DNA of 64,000 bases, from NCBI GenBank assembly GCA_022605425.2, contig CM061254.1, forward strand, positions 558,001 through 622,000, written 5' to 3'. Both the position numbers and the translations under genes were made by a program. The stretch comes from Hamiltosporidium tvaerminnensis (Eukaryota; Microsporidia; Dubosqiidae). Positions within the stretch are counted from its first letter, which is position 1; the number at the start of each line of letters is the position of its first letter. Shown one piece after another: positions 45,060 through 58,984 of this stretch. The notes under the pieces are model-generated. The model did not search any database. It was given only the letters and a program-made list of their open reading frames with translations, and was not told where the DNA came from.

Positions 45060-48020
45060 GCAACTCTACATTATAGCGAATTCCCCACACCTCCTGCTGG
45101 ATTTTAAGGTCCGGATATTCTTTGGAGACTATTTCGTTTTCATATGTCCAGTATTTTAGCATTTTTTGCTTTTAAGATGAAGAATTTCGCAGTCGTATAC
45201 CACTATAGTTCCAAAAATAGTCTTTTATATTGTTTTCTTACTTTTCACGCTTAAAAGTCGTGATTTTAAGATTTTTTGTAATTAAAATACGCATCATTTA
45301 CGACATTATTCATCCTTCATTGCCGTTCAATCGTCATCAATATTTTTAGAAGCACTCCTGGATTTTAAAAGAGTATATACAATCAAAGCAGCGTCTATCA
45401 TCTTAAAAATTTTAAAGGAATATTTTTTGGATTTTCCGAAGTCATGATCTATTTTGCTTCTTTTCAGTACTAAAAAAGCTGATTTTCCAATTATATTTTC
45501 GACCTTCTGTCATGAACACGAAAGTCGTTAACTTTTTTGCTATGTTATCTATGTCATCGGCATAACCTAAAAGGTGTCCTAATCTGTTGTACAGATATTC
45601 TTTGTGAAACACGAACTAACTTTTTTATGGCTCTTTAAATCGATATATTTTAAATCATACGGGGAATGACATGCTCTTTGTCTCAAATTATAGCATATTT
45701 TATAATTCTTCGAAATTTTTTCCTCTACACAAATTCTTCTCTTTAGCTTTTTAGAATCATTTAGATAAGACAAACGATTTTCCTTGGAATCCGCGATTCT
45801 TATGATTTTTATAAAGAATGGATTTAATAATGCAATAATTTATTTGTTTAAACCCAATAAAAACATAGTAAATGAACTGGTTATACTCGTAGAATTTTTT
45901 TGAAAGCAATTTGACCGTAAATATTATGTCAATTGTGGATCTTTTTCGTCTAAAAACTGCTCGGTATTAGCCGAGACTGCATTCTACATATGGTTCAATC
46001 CCTTTGCTATAACTTTAGCCAGTATTTTATAAGTGACATTTAGGTGTGATATTCCTTGTAATTTGAGCATATTAATTTCGAGCCGGTTTGTGAATGGCAC
46101 AAAAAAAGCCATATTCAATTCATTTCCATTCTTCTGTGTTTGCAAACAGGTAAGATTCGAGAATGAAATTCATCTAAAGCCTCTTTTATCTATACCTAAA
46201 TATCTCTGCTTGTTACGATCCTCACCAGTTGATTTTGAATTTTTCATGGAATTAATAGCCAACTAAATTTAAAAAGTTAGGGCTCTGGTGAATTCATGTT
46301 TTTTTTAGGTTTTGATAGAATATTTTAAGTATTTGTAAGATCTGGTCCCTTTTAATTTTGCATTGGCACGTTGTAAAGTCTTTCAAAATAGTCTGCTCAT
46401 AGATCCAAGATTTTTTTGCGATCTGTCACTTGCTCTCTATTTTATATCTGACCCAAAGTTCTTAGCCTGAAATCCCTTTCTTGTACCTTTAATCTCTGCA
46501 TATCTTTTGGGCGGTCGTTTATTTAATGATTTTCCTTTTATTTCTCGCATCTTTCTCAGATAAAATCTTATTTTTCTTTTCTTACCTAAATGGGATGCTT
46601 TCGTCCTAGTACTTATAAAAGTATATCTTTTTGTTGCGTTAGTCTATGTAACAGTAAATTTTTTGCTTGTTTTCGTGCGTAAACTACTATTTTGCATTCT
46701 TCATCATATCGATTTTATATGCGTCTGTGTTTTTTAAAGCCAAGTAATTACTCTGCCATCTTTAGTTTTAATTTTTTAATATTTCTCGGGTTTTTTCGAT
46801 CTCTTCGTTATCGTTACTTCTTCCTATTTCTTCAAACGAATTTATACTATTTTGGAAACTTTTACCAAATAATTCTCTAACACCAGAAAATTTTGGTTTT
46901 TGGTAGTCAAATTTCTTGGCTTGTGATTTTTTTACTAAGCTAATTCTTGATTTTTTTGCTGAATTTGAGGATTTAAAGGTCGTGATCTTTATCAGCGTCT
47001 GCCCCTCAATATATTCTTACGTTTCTCACACTCGATAACTGTCTTAAACCTATCACAAAACGATCTATTTGATTAACTGTATGATTTGGCGAGTTCTACG
47101 TTACCTTATGTATGACTTTATGTGAAAACTTGTGACAGAGATAATTGTATTCTTGCTGATGAAAAACTTATTAGTCAGAACTCGTTTTCTTTTTTGCCTC
47201 TATGCAAGCTTTCTTATCAGATATGGGCATATAAGATCTTTCTTTATATACTTTGGCATATATGTCACCGAGTACTATATTTATGTCTTTCTTAGGTGAT
47301 TTATCATATGAACTCCCAAGCGAATCGTAAAAACTGCCTTTCTCTATGTATTTGTTTCTTCATTAGAGCATGTGCGAATAGATTTTTAGGTTTAAAAATA
47401 TTCTTTCGGATCTTATTCGATAGATTCTCTAATTTATTCCTAATAGATCTTTTACGGTATGCCCTAAATTGTTCTTTATAGGAAAAGCAGCTCCTAGCGT
47501 ATAGTATTTCTCGATTCCACTATATGAGGTTTATATTCTTTGTTTTGAGCATATCTGTTCTCTAATAACAAATTTCTTGCAGTGCTGTAATGTCTATTTT
47601 ATATTTTCTAAGTTCAGTTGTCAAAGTTTTAATGGTTTCGGCTTATGAAGTGTCCGCACATTTCTGTTCTCAATCTTTAGCTCATTTTCAGGATTTTTCC
47701 TTTTTATTTTTCTTTTTTTCGTAAATTTTATTTTTCGTTCAGTTTTGTCATCGTAAAGTTTCTTCAATTCCCTAACCATTCTAGGAACAGAAGTGATAAG
47801 AAGTATTCCCTTATTATCGTAAGAGGCGACTTAAAGGGATCGGTCCTGCAGGTTAAGTTTGAAAGTAGGGCTAAAAACCCACCATATAAAACCATCTTGT
47901 TACGAAACCCGAAAAAAAATAATCCGCTGGAAAAAGATGCGTGGGCGGTATTGCTGTGAGCGATAAAGGCTTTTACCAGGCCATAGTGCCAAAGATGAAT
48001 GAATGAAAACACCAATTAAC
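45060..48020 (-). pseudogene. Decayed APE-type LINE (AP endonuclease + RT), minus strand
   Basis: Read on the minus strand from 48,020. A GC-richer 5' segment (47,764-48,015), with GGGTTTCGTAACAAGATGG and CTTTAAGTCGCCTCTTACGA blocks, precedes the endonuclease start near 47,660. There broken frames give NVRTLHKP and YKIDITALQEI, the opening of APE endonucleases of arthropod-type LINEs. The RT follows: EPYVECSLG with RKRSTIDIIF near 45,900-46,080, and GYADDIDNIAK (motif C) near 45,545-45,570. Many stops and indels mean it is long dead. The family resembles elements common in arthropods, so transfer between host and parasite is possible (inference). Confidence 0.78.
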
Positions 48021-49404
48021 AATGAGTCCAGTGATGATGAGAGAGAATGTTAAATAGACAGACCAAATAACTGCATATAGAAGATGAATAACATAATGAG
48101 AAAAATATCTATATAAAATAAGTTTTTTTTTATTTAAGCACACTATAATTGACAATATATGTAGTCTAAAATCATTATATCTTCATTTCGTCAATACGAA
48201 TTTAAAAATATAAATCTTTAGGTAAAGAGTCGTGTTTCACAAATAAATCAAACGCAAGTTACATGAAGATAAGAAAAATGGATGATATTTTTCATAGCTT
48301 GGCGCAAAAATGATAAGCTATATAGAATGACACTAAAAATATAAGCATTATATGTAAAGATTCCCACTCATTTCATTTAAATCTTCTACAATTAACCTTA
48401 ACAGGCATATGATATACTCATTGACTCTATCGATTAGTTGCCTTTCTTATACCGATATATTCTGTATAAGATATACTAAGTTCAAGCATTACTATTCCGT
48501 TTATATTCCTTTACTTCGGCAAAATACAATTCGTGTAAAATCAAATTTAACCAGCTTGTAAAACCTCCTTTAATATCTTGGACTAAATACGGATAAACCG
48601 AAGTTATACGACAATAATATAAAATAACTAAATTTGATGCATGAAAAATACAAAAAGGCAGAGTATGTTAAACTTTGAAGATCTTTAATATCAGAATTTG
48701 CTGAAAATTTTCTAAACTTAAAAGAAGAAAAGCTAGACTTTTTTTACAATTTTTTTCCCAACTGTTTGCACGATATGATACTTCTTGTTTATATATTCTA
48801 TAAAAATGGGTTTTCTTCCAATATTTAATCTTTTTAAATAACATAAAATATTCACAATGTAAGAACATGGTTTCTCTAATTATAAAGACATATAGAGGTA
48901 GTATTTTGATTTTCTTGGAATCTTAGGAAAAAAAATTGTTTACAATGGATTTTCAATACTCTAAAACAATTTCCTAGAAATTATGCGAGTATTTAAAAAA
49001 TCGGAATCACAAAATCAAACATCTTAGAAAATAAAATATACATATAAACTTATGGAAAAAAAACACAAAGATTCAGATTAAATTTCATTTTAAGGTATGA
49101 ATTTGTGATAGCAAAATTAAGAGTATATGGAGATCAAATGAAGCGTCTGGGCATATTATAGGATAAAAATTTAATTATTTTCCTCATATATCATATAGAA
49201 CAATTCTTGATTTTTATATATAAATCAATTTAAATCTTACGGTTATACGATAGTATTTTTTTAAAAATAAAGACAAATTATTTCTAAGACTGTAGAATAA
49301 AAATAAACACTAAAGAATAAATATATTTGTTAAATATTTTAGAGAACTTTAATTTTCCATGAAATTCATATCTTGAACAAAAATACAAACTAAAATCTAA
49401 TGAT
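48021..49404. other. AT-rich spacer
   Basis: No supported gene. Short frames such as 48,668-48,868 (minus) have no motifs. Confidence 0.55.
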
Positions 49405-51791
49405 TTATATTTTAAAATTTTTCGACGCTATGGCCCTTCTTACACACTTGAAATTATATATAATATCAAATTTAACTATTTCAAATATTGCTAGTTTTGT
49501 ATAATTCATATTTTCAAACAAATGAATATATTTTCGTAACTTATCAGAATCTGAAGCGGTTCCTAATTCCAAAATCCTAAGTCTTTTAAATTGAAATAAT
49601 TTGATGAATTCGAAATTATGAAATACATCTATATGAATATGGAGTTTTTTTACTGTATTTTTAATATTTGTCTCAAGTAATTTTCCAAAAATATTCAAGG
49701 TTGGTTCATTTCTCTTAATACCCAATTCTAAAACGAATAATCGTTTTATCTTTAAAAATACATTCAGATCTTCGTGATAAAGAGAATCACCATAGTAGGA
49801 AAGTCGCTCACAATTTTCAAGATTAAAAAATTTGGAAATAATATTCAAAATAGATACCCCATTTTGATATGAAAGCTCTGAATTGAATATAAACAAAATT
49901 GTTTTTAATTCAGGCTTTTTAGACATATATGGATGGATATTGAATCCTAATTTTTTTTCTATCCCCCCAATGTTTTTTTCTAGACTATTAAAAATAAATA
50001 TATCTGTAAAAATAAGATGTTGTAATGACTTGCATCTCTCCAAAAAATAGAAAAATCTACGATCTAATGAATTTTTTAGCCCTTTAAAATTTAAGTAAAC
50101 AATTGATTTGTTCAAAATATTGAACTTATTGGGGTCAATTTTTTTATTATATGTGAACGTTTTAAAATAGAGCGATTTTAATTTTTTACAATTCAAAATA
50201 TTTTTTAAAAGTTTATTCGTAATTTTAAGGTTTATAAAACGAATGTTTTTTAAAGATTTAAGCGAGTCTATGAAGTTATAGTCTCTTAGAGCCTTTTCTT
50301 TGGTGTTAAACAAATTTATATTTAAACGTGTTAGTTTTTCGAATCGGAATATACCTTTAAAATAAAATATATCAGATTTGTTAGTATAAAAATCAAAATC
50401 TACACCGATTAAGTATTTATAGTAGCCATCATTCGAAAGTTCTCTATGATTAACTTTGTCTTTAAATATTTCTATTTTGTTTGATGAATCTATAGACAAA
50501 TTATTTTTGTTTCCTATTAGTGGTTTTTTTTATCTGCGTACTTCTTGCAATAAATTTTAGGTATAATACATTTGAACACTTTGATCCCTTCAAGAAAAGT
50601 ATTATCTTCTAATAAACTTAATTCATCTGTTTCCATCTCGAATATATCAAACTTAAGACTTCTAACTCCTTTGAATGTATCTATTTTATCAAAGAATATC
50701 TTAAAGGAAAAATCTACAATTATTTTAATGTTAGTAACCAGCTGAAATAAACCGGTACTGTGTAATTTATCAATTAATGATACGTTTTCCGATGCAAAAA
50801 TCGCAATCTTTTTGATGTTTTCGGGTAAAAAATGTAGAAATGCATCTATTTTTAATATATTGAAAACATCTTTACTATCTCTTATATAGAATCTATCTAT
50901 ATAAAGCAGCTTACGCAAAATTCTCCAACTAGTATCAGGATATGATCTAATAAAGCGCAAATACGGTAATAAATTCAATCCAATGAGTTGCATCGTGGTT
51001 AAATTTTTATATTTTTTATGCTTTGTTTGTCTTTTTTTTGAACTTATTAAAAAAATTTGATCATATTCATGGAATGTGATATAACTGGTTAATTTATTTA
51101 ACATATAATACCGAAAGGAACATTCCACAACATCAAGAATATAGAAAACATCGTAACTTTTATAATTTAAAAGACTTTCTAGTCCGAGTTTCTCAATATA
51201 TTCTATATTAAAATTTTTAACTCGAAAAACCATACTTTTTATGAATTCATAATATTCTTCATTTCTTTCTGGTTTAAGAATGCTAAGATATTTTAGTATA
51301 CTAAAGAACGTATTTAATTCCATCACCATTATACTATCATGACTTGCTGTTAACTTTAGAAAAGACCGAAAATCTATATATTCACCCGCCTTTATATATA
51401 TTGTAATATCGGGTTGTAGTTCAACAATTTTTATTTCAAATAATTCAAATTTTAGAATGCTTTCATCAGGATATAAAAGAGTATGTGCCTCTGCACACGT
51501 GTTTTCTTCGTATGTTTTAGGCTTACAATTATTCAAAATAATAGATTCTCCTCTGTATAGGAAAAAATAACCGGTATTTTCTGCGCAAAGAATACACTCA
51601 CCGTCTATATTTATTTCTGAAATATTTACATTTAAACTGCACAGACAACAATTAAATCTAACAAATGGAAAACAACAGAAATATAAATTGAAAATACTAA
51701 TTGTGTATTCCATTACTATACAGCTTAAAGATAACCATGATATATTTTGAATTATATTCTGTTTCGAGTATTCTCTATATATGGTTTCCAT
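49405..51791 (-). CDS. LRR-like protein gene, interrupted by a frameshift at an A8 run
   Basis: Two abutting minus-strand frames: 51,791-50,517 (424 codons, METIYREYSKQ...) and a frame open from about 50,530 to 49,405 (no ATG until well inside; its first usable codon near 50,499 is TTG). They meet at an A8 tract (plus 50,524-50,531). One extra A would fuse them into one protein of about 795 residues. The N-terminal part has a Cys-rich segment (CCFPFVRFNCCLCSLN and CILCAEN) and no recognised domain. From about residue 320 onward both halves show repeated L-x-x-L-x-L/I-style units (LKSLKNIRFINLKITNKLLK), like degenerate leucine-rich repeats. It may be a pseudogene, a sequencing error or a slippage site. 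Function unknown; LRR families are common in large microsporidian genomes. Confidence 0.65.
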
Positions 51792-52859
51792 ACTTGAGTT
51801 TTCTACGGCAAAAATATATATTAATAGAATAAATGAATTGATTAAAAAACACCTTACTATCTATAGTTTTAAATATATTTACTGTAAAGAATAACCTAAT
51901 TGGTCGCAAAATTCTTAAATATATCATAATATATCTTATATTAATTTGCTTCTATAGATAATTTTCCTATAATTAATGCAGTTCAAATTTATAAATATTT
52001 TTGCTTAAAGATTAAAATAACATAAAAAGATAAAAAAGGATTTAAAAAAGATAAAAAATAAATAGGTTTAAAAAGTTTCTTTACCTTTAGAATAGATTTA
52101 ATGAATCTACACAAAAATATATTTTTGTATACAATATCTTGCGATCCACACTTCTACCTTTTTGTAGTCTAAAATCAAATCATTCTTTACTTTCAAGATT
52201 CATTACACGGAAATTTGTATTATCATCGAACTTTACATTAGTGTTCAACTTGATTTTTTTCTAAAAAAAATGAACAGAACCTACTATCTATCGGATATAT
52301 CTGCTTTGAGTTATAAATCTCTAAATATATATTATGATTTGAATCGAACATGCAAAGTTTATTTATTGATGCTTTCTAAGTAAAATGGCCTAATTTTTAA
52401 TCGATTTCTACCAGTTTTCATATATGTCTTAAAAAAATACGAATTGTGGTAAATTTTAATTCGGAATACACTGGGTTTGTTAAAATGAGACCAAGTTATT
52501 TTCAAAAATATTTATATTTATTTAATTTTGGCGTTTATTATCTTATGGTGTTTCAAATAAAAAAACCTTTTGGACTGTTAACTATTATACAGAGATTTAG
52601 AAGCTAAAATGTCGGGAATTATAAGTCTTATCAAGAATATAAATGGATTATAAACACCTTAAGAATACCTTACATTTAAATTGACATGGTTTAAGGTTAT
52701 ATCATTAATGAGACTTATTTAACCCTTAATTAGCTAGTATTTACATTACACGTATTAATTAAATTTCTAACATTATCTATCTTTTAATATAAATATACGA
52801 AAAACATTTGGCATTAAATAGCAAAAAGTAATAATACAGGCGGTAAACGAAATTGATTG
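51792..52859. other. Spacer between LRR gene and LINE copy C
   Basis: AT-rich; contains the presumed promoter of the LRR gene at its left end. No supported gene. Confidence 0.5.
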
Positions 52860-55800
52860 AGTGAATAAAAGTAAAAATATTAGGCTAAATCATGAACATA
52901 ACTACCGATAAATAAATATTTTTATCTTTCGATGCCTATAAAGCACACTCACCGCCGAGCAAAAATGCAATAAAACACGTCTGCAGGTTTGATCACTACC
53001 CTCACTCGCAATACGCCCTCCGATTTGGTTAATGCTCTTGCGTTTCAGCCATCGTTAGAAATGTTAAACCTTCGAGTTTTAGGAAAGGCAAAATAACACT
53101 GCGTGGGCTGCCGAATATACTTTTTTAGGTAACGCATCTTATGAGATATAAACCGCAATTGATTTATAGGCCAATCTCCTATTATAGCGAATTAAAACAG
53201 ATTCAAAAAGCAATTGGGAATTTTCAGTTGTTCATCCTTGACACTGCGAGGTAAAAGTGGATGGAATAAGCAAGCAAGTAAGGTACACATCTATTTGCGA
53301 AATACCCTCGAAATATTATTACGCATCAGACAAGTAATATAAGAATTCTTCAATGATGCTGGACAGAGTATCGTCTATACTATAAAGCGAAATTTGGATG
53401 TACGGTAGCTCTCGATGTATTAAATACATCTGCACGTAACGAAACCTAAAAGACAATGGAGCAATAATAACCGTCATTTGACTCACCGAAACATTCTCTC
53501 GCCGAAAACGCTTCTTTTAATAGCCCGAGGGAGATTTAAATTGTAAAATCAAGCAAGAATGAAAGAAAAAATCGAGATACAGTGATTCAAACTTGAAATC
53601 AGCCAATGAAATTATGTTTGGAGCAAAGTAGAGAAAAATCTTCGATTATCTAGAAATCGCGTAGAACATATTTAATTCGTTTAATTACATATAACGTACA
53701 TATCATACAAGAGAAGAGGCATTTTTTATAAACAACTTAAAACAGAAACATATTTACGCTCTAAAGAGAAACCTTGTGAATGGAATTAACGAAGATTTTC
53801 TTCTGATATTTTATCTCGAACGGCTGTAACTACCAAAAATCTCGGCTTGGGAACAATTAGCCAGCAGAAAAATGCCAGAATTTGTTCGAACATAATATTA
53901 AAAAAATCTTTGTGGCTTTGGTTTCGAAAAACGGAATCCTGGAACGTCTTAGAAAGAAATAGGCAATGAATTCTGCAAGTAGCATTATTTAAAAATGAAT
54001 CATATGTACACACCGTACAAAATTCTTATTTTTAATGCGCTAACTGAAAAGGGGTTATAACATAGGGTTTATTTTCTGAAATCGTGGGTTTTTTGTCTAC
54101 ACTATAAAACAAAATGAAGAAATTTCCGTTTAAAATTATTATTTCATTTAAACCAAATCAAATAATCATTCGGATATTTCTTCTCCCTATGAATGGATAA
54201 GCTTGCACTATATCTTTCTAACTGAGAGACTTAGACGTTAACGGGTTCTATAATTTATCTGTCGATAACTTGCTAAATTTTACATATATCTTTATTTAAT
54301 GTCGAATCCATTCCCAGCCATTGCCCATTTCATAACAAAATTTAATAGAAAATAAAAATAAATTATGAATAAATCAATTTTTTCTTCGCAGAGCTTTTTT
54401 ATAACAAAAGTTCAAATATTTTTTATTTATATTTATATTCTGGTAGGAAAAAATATATTGTATTTTTAATAAGTAAAAATTTTTTCAGAAACAAACTGAT
54501 GTGATAAATATGTATGGAAGAATTAAAAACAAAAAAATGTTCCGAAATTTATATTTTTAAATCATCACAATTTTAAGCTTAAAATGAATGATAATAATAT
54601 AATATTTTTTTAACAGTCTCAAATTAAAATCGAGAGAAATATGGCGCTGAATGAAAAATGATGCGGAAGTATACTTCAGTCGTTTAAAATTTAATCTCGA
54701 TAAGCAATACAATAAACGAGAGCTTTATAGCAAGCAAAAGCCTAAAAAGGTAAATTATCGAGTTTTATTAAGAAAATCTTTGGAATTTTTTTATAGAAGT
54801 GGAGATGATTAGGATTTTACTAGAATGCTAAGAAAAACAGAAAATATCTACGAAAACGTATTAAGAAGTATTTGTATGAGGAATTGTTTCATATCTGCAA
54901 TAAAACAAACGTTCAAAAGCCAGTTTCTTTTTTTACTCATTTTTTTTCCTAATAGTGATATTTTATATGCTTTTATTTTCATTATTCGTTCAATGATCGT
55001 TTTTTTTGAAAAAATTTGCATTTCTTAATATTTAAAAAAAAATAAGAAACTAAAAGAAAATGGTTTATTAGAATAAATGGTGCGATCAAATGAATTTATG
55101 TGAATTAAATTGACCCAATATATTATTTTTAGAGTTAAAAAGTTAAAAAATGTGGTTCTGGAATGAGCAAAGGGATTGAAACGGCTCGACCTTTAATGTG
55201 TTTAACGATACTTTAGAAACCTAAACCCGGTGTTAAATGTTCTGGATTTGATTTTAATTCTGAAAGGTACTCTACAAAGAGGTTATGACTATAGTTTAAT
55301 TACGTATACAGATGATTCTATAGGAAACTCAAAATGCGTAATATAAATAGTTTAGATGAAGTTTAAAGTGGGTTTCTATTGAAATCTGTAAGAACAGTGA
55401 GAATGTATAATAAGCGAAAACTCAACCCTTTTACATTGCTCCAAAAAATTGTACGGAATACATCATACAGATGCGTTTCATGATTACCAAAAACTTTTGT
55501 ACGAAAAGTTTAGGATGATTTGACTTAATGAAGAATAAAAATTTCGATTAACAGATGTAATCTACAAATTTATTTAGTTAAAAATTTTTGAATTGAAATT
55601 TAAATCTCACTTTGGCCTGAGAAAATCATTAACACCAATATTAAAAGTATGAATAATAAGATATACGTTTGTTGCTAAAACATTTGTGTTAGATTGGAAT
55701 TTTTGAGCTGAAAACTTTGTGTAAAGTGACCAAGATAACATAAATGGCGTTCTTCTTAGCCAAAATAATATCGTTTAATCCATGATCCCAAGGTTTTGGG

Positions 55801-57440
55801 TGTATAAATTTGACCGTTGGAACATTAAAAGAATGCAAAAACAATCAAAGTCTATTTGATCATAGATCAACAAAAGAAACCTAGCCACACATGATGCATT
55901 CAATAAATGAGCTTCTAATACGCCAAAAAGTGCATATTTTATTAATATTTGGACAAAAGAATATATAAAAGCACATAACGCGTATTTCGTTCAAAATAAA
56001 TCGAAGAGAACGGGAATTAAGGTCAAAACTTTCCTTATTTTATTTTATACCAAAATTATATTCCGCAACTAATCAACATATCCATTTCGTTAATAAGTAT
56101 GCATCTAGCGCCTTTTCAACCATTAAGCTGGCCTTACAAAGGTAGATGAGGCACAGGACATAGTGTTTTAAGAATATAAGGCGGATCTTGATTATGATGC
56201 AGAAGCGTCAATATCTCCCTAAAAAAAACCTTATAGGATTTCATCATTGTATTATACTGTACAAAGAAACATATGCTTTAACCTGATTTTTCTGGAAGTG
56301 GTAGAAAATATCATTCCAACGAGAAGATAATCTCAAAGTTTATGTTACTACTACCTATTTGCAAGAATAAAGAATTTCTCGAAGGAAAATTTAGATTAGA
56401 ATATATACTAGAGTAAACAACCTCGAAGAGCGTTAACTAGAGAAATAAATACAGCGAAATAGAGCACTAAATTTTTTTTCACAATTCTAATAGGTATGAA
56501 GAAGGAGATCACAAGGGTTTTACCTTTTTTATATAGCAAAAATGAAGAAATATCAGATTACACGATGAATCAGTATTTTTCTATATTCAAAATATAAATC
56601 CATATTGGGAAACTGAAAAAAGTATTAACTGGAAAAATCCTACAACGGGAACAGCATTTTGCAGCTTTATGTCTGAAAATACTTGATTATGAATACACCA
56701 GACAGAATAATAAATTTTTATTGAGTTATACTTTCTGCGCCGATATATTTTGATTTCTTTCAAAAAAACAGACCTAAATTCGGGGGGAAATATTCAAAGT
56801 CGTTTTTTGGTAATAAAGTGAACACTCATAAGCAAATATTTGTGAGTATGCATAACGATTTGACCAATGTTTTATTTTAAATGCGATAAGAACATGATAA
56901 CAATTTGTAAAATGTGATTCACATCAGAAGATTCAATTACACGGTTTTAAACGAACAACTATAGATTATAATCCATCATCCAATCAAAAGGGTCTCAAAT
57001 ATAAACGTACTTTTGGGAAAATGCTTTATAAGATAACATTTGGCTGTGTGTGGCAAAAAAAATGCAATGTTTCCCTTAGAACCCGAGAGATACTGTGAAT
57101 GATGAGCATAAATTAATTTGAAAATAGATTTAAAAACCTGAATCCATTTCTTAAGATCGAGGAAGAGAACAGTCTATGAACCGAATACGAAGAGAGTTTC
57201 TAGAAGGTATCAATTAGTATCACAAAAAAAACAATATACATGAGGTACTTTACTCTCTTTAAAACAAGCAGTTAATTGCAAAGATGAGACTAAACTGTAG
57301 AAGCAAAAACAACACACACCTTATTTCGGCATAAAAACTATCCGGAGGAACTCAAATATACGTAAATGAAAATTCGGATTTAGAAAAGGAAAGAAATTGT
57401 GATAAAGAGACAGAAGAAGATATATAAAGTTGGTAAATGT
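52860..57440 (+). pseudogene. Decayed R2/R4-type LINE (copy C)
   Basis: Colinear with copy B but without a long frame. Clear matches: the start region (ACTCACCGCCGAGC and CCTCCGATTTGGTT, 52,945-53,030), GCTGGACAGAG with TATAAAGCGAAATTTGGATG (53,362-53,410), AAATCAAGCAAGAATGAAAG (53,549), and the extreme end (AATTCGGATTTAGAAAAGGA at about 57,373, with GAAGATATATAAAGTTGG). The middle is hard to follow by eye. It is about 0.8 kb longer than copy B, partly because a dispersed repeat has inserted at 53,080-53,285. Confidence 0.75.
53080..53285 (-). repeat. Dispersed repeat, unclassified family (copy 5), inside LINE copy C
   Basis: The reverse complement matches copy 4. ATATAAACC, TATAGGCCAATCTCCTAT and GGAATTTTCAGTTGTTCATC with CTTGACACTGCGAGGTAAAA line up with 35,401-35,550 inverted. 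LINE sequence resumes on both sides. Confidence 0.7.
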
Positions 57441-58984
57441 ATTAATAGATGTTTTCAGATGCAATTACTGATCCATGCATTATAAGTCTAATAAAACTAT
57501 ATTTATAAATCTTATAGTAAAAAATTTAGAAGACAAAACTCAAAGGGATACTTGGTAAATATTTTACTATTTTAACATTCCCACAATTTTGTGCCTGTTT
57601 ATTTTAATAGTTAAGCCGACCGAAAAATCGGATAGAAAGTCGTATTAACTCAAAAAAATACAAAATTAATATTAGGAATTTAAGAAATCAAATTGTTTAC
57701 GTGTTTTTCCAAATATATATTTTTATGGTTTTATTTTATAAAAATATTTTTGTGATGTTTCTAAATACTGAATGATAAATATCAGTCCGAATATATAGAA
57801 AACATTAATGAAACGAAAAATTCACAATTTGTTTTTTTATTCTATTTTTTTGTTTAAATATGGTTCTAATATTAAAACGTTAAATACCACAATAAATATC
57901 AAGAGTTTAACTTTCAAATACTACTTAGAACCATATTCAAATAAATATAAAAAAGAAAAGAATGTACATGAAAACAATCCTTTGTATAAAAACCCAATCC
58001 AAATTTTCTATAAAAAAACAAAAAAAATTATAGAAAAGATTTTTATGTTTGTATAAACAGTTAATAAAGTCGTTATTATCGCATAGTATAGGAGTGGTTG
58101 AAATGAGATTCAAACAACAATTGAAATAATAGATAATAAACATTATCGTAGTTTATTTCCATATTTACTTCATGTCAACAAATGAGCCATCAGTGTGAAG
58201 CTGCGACCGGTTTATGTCTAAAATTAGTTTTTTTTTGGATTTTGAATTACCAATTTCGCCTGTTTATACCAGACATTCATATTCTATATCATTGGTTTTG
58301 GAAGATTTTTTAACTAAATAATTACGAAACAGTTTTTTTGTTATTTGTATATGCCAACCGTTCTTTTTTATTGTACTTTCTTCTCAAGTTTAATAATCTA
58401 TGTTTAAAACAATTATTATAAAAAAGATCAAAAAATTACAATTTCACAGCCGTTTATCTAAATATATTTTATTAAACCGAATCTTATTGCTTAAGATTTT
58501 CATATTTTGCTGTTAAAACAAAAAAATGTATCAAAATAAATTAACGATAAAACACAGAGTAAAATATAAAACTAGCAAATAAAAGAATAAAAATCGAAAT
58601 TTAAACCTTTTTTAATTAATTGTATCTTTTCTTGTTTCATTCGCATCTCTTCTCTTTTTTTTGGCTTTTTGTTGTTTTTAATTTATTTTTTTTCTATTTT
58701 TCTTTCCTTTTTTAATGTATCTACTCTACCATGTTATTATAAACAAATTTTTTACCTAGCCTTCTAATGATTATCCTACGAAAATGTTCGTTAATTTCCA
58801 AAAATTACAAATATAATATTTTCTATGGTCATATGCTTTAGAACTTTCCCAACCGCAAGAATTAATTTTGAAATTAAAAAAATAACAGACAGGGGTGGCG
58901 CAAACCCAACGATTATAAATGAAAACCCTATGAATCGAAATTTGATATAATTTAGATAAATAATAAATCTGTCTTAATATATCG
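57441..58984. other. AT-rich spacer with one weak small ORF
   Basis: A frame at 57,808-58,056 (plus, 82 codons) has a hydrophobic start (MKRKIHNLFFYSIFLFKYGS) that could be a signal peptide and a Lys/Asn/Tyr-rich remainder. It is too short and too biased to call a gene. Nothing else is recognised. Confidence 0.4.
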
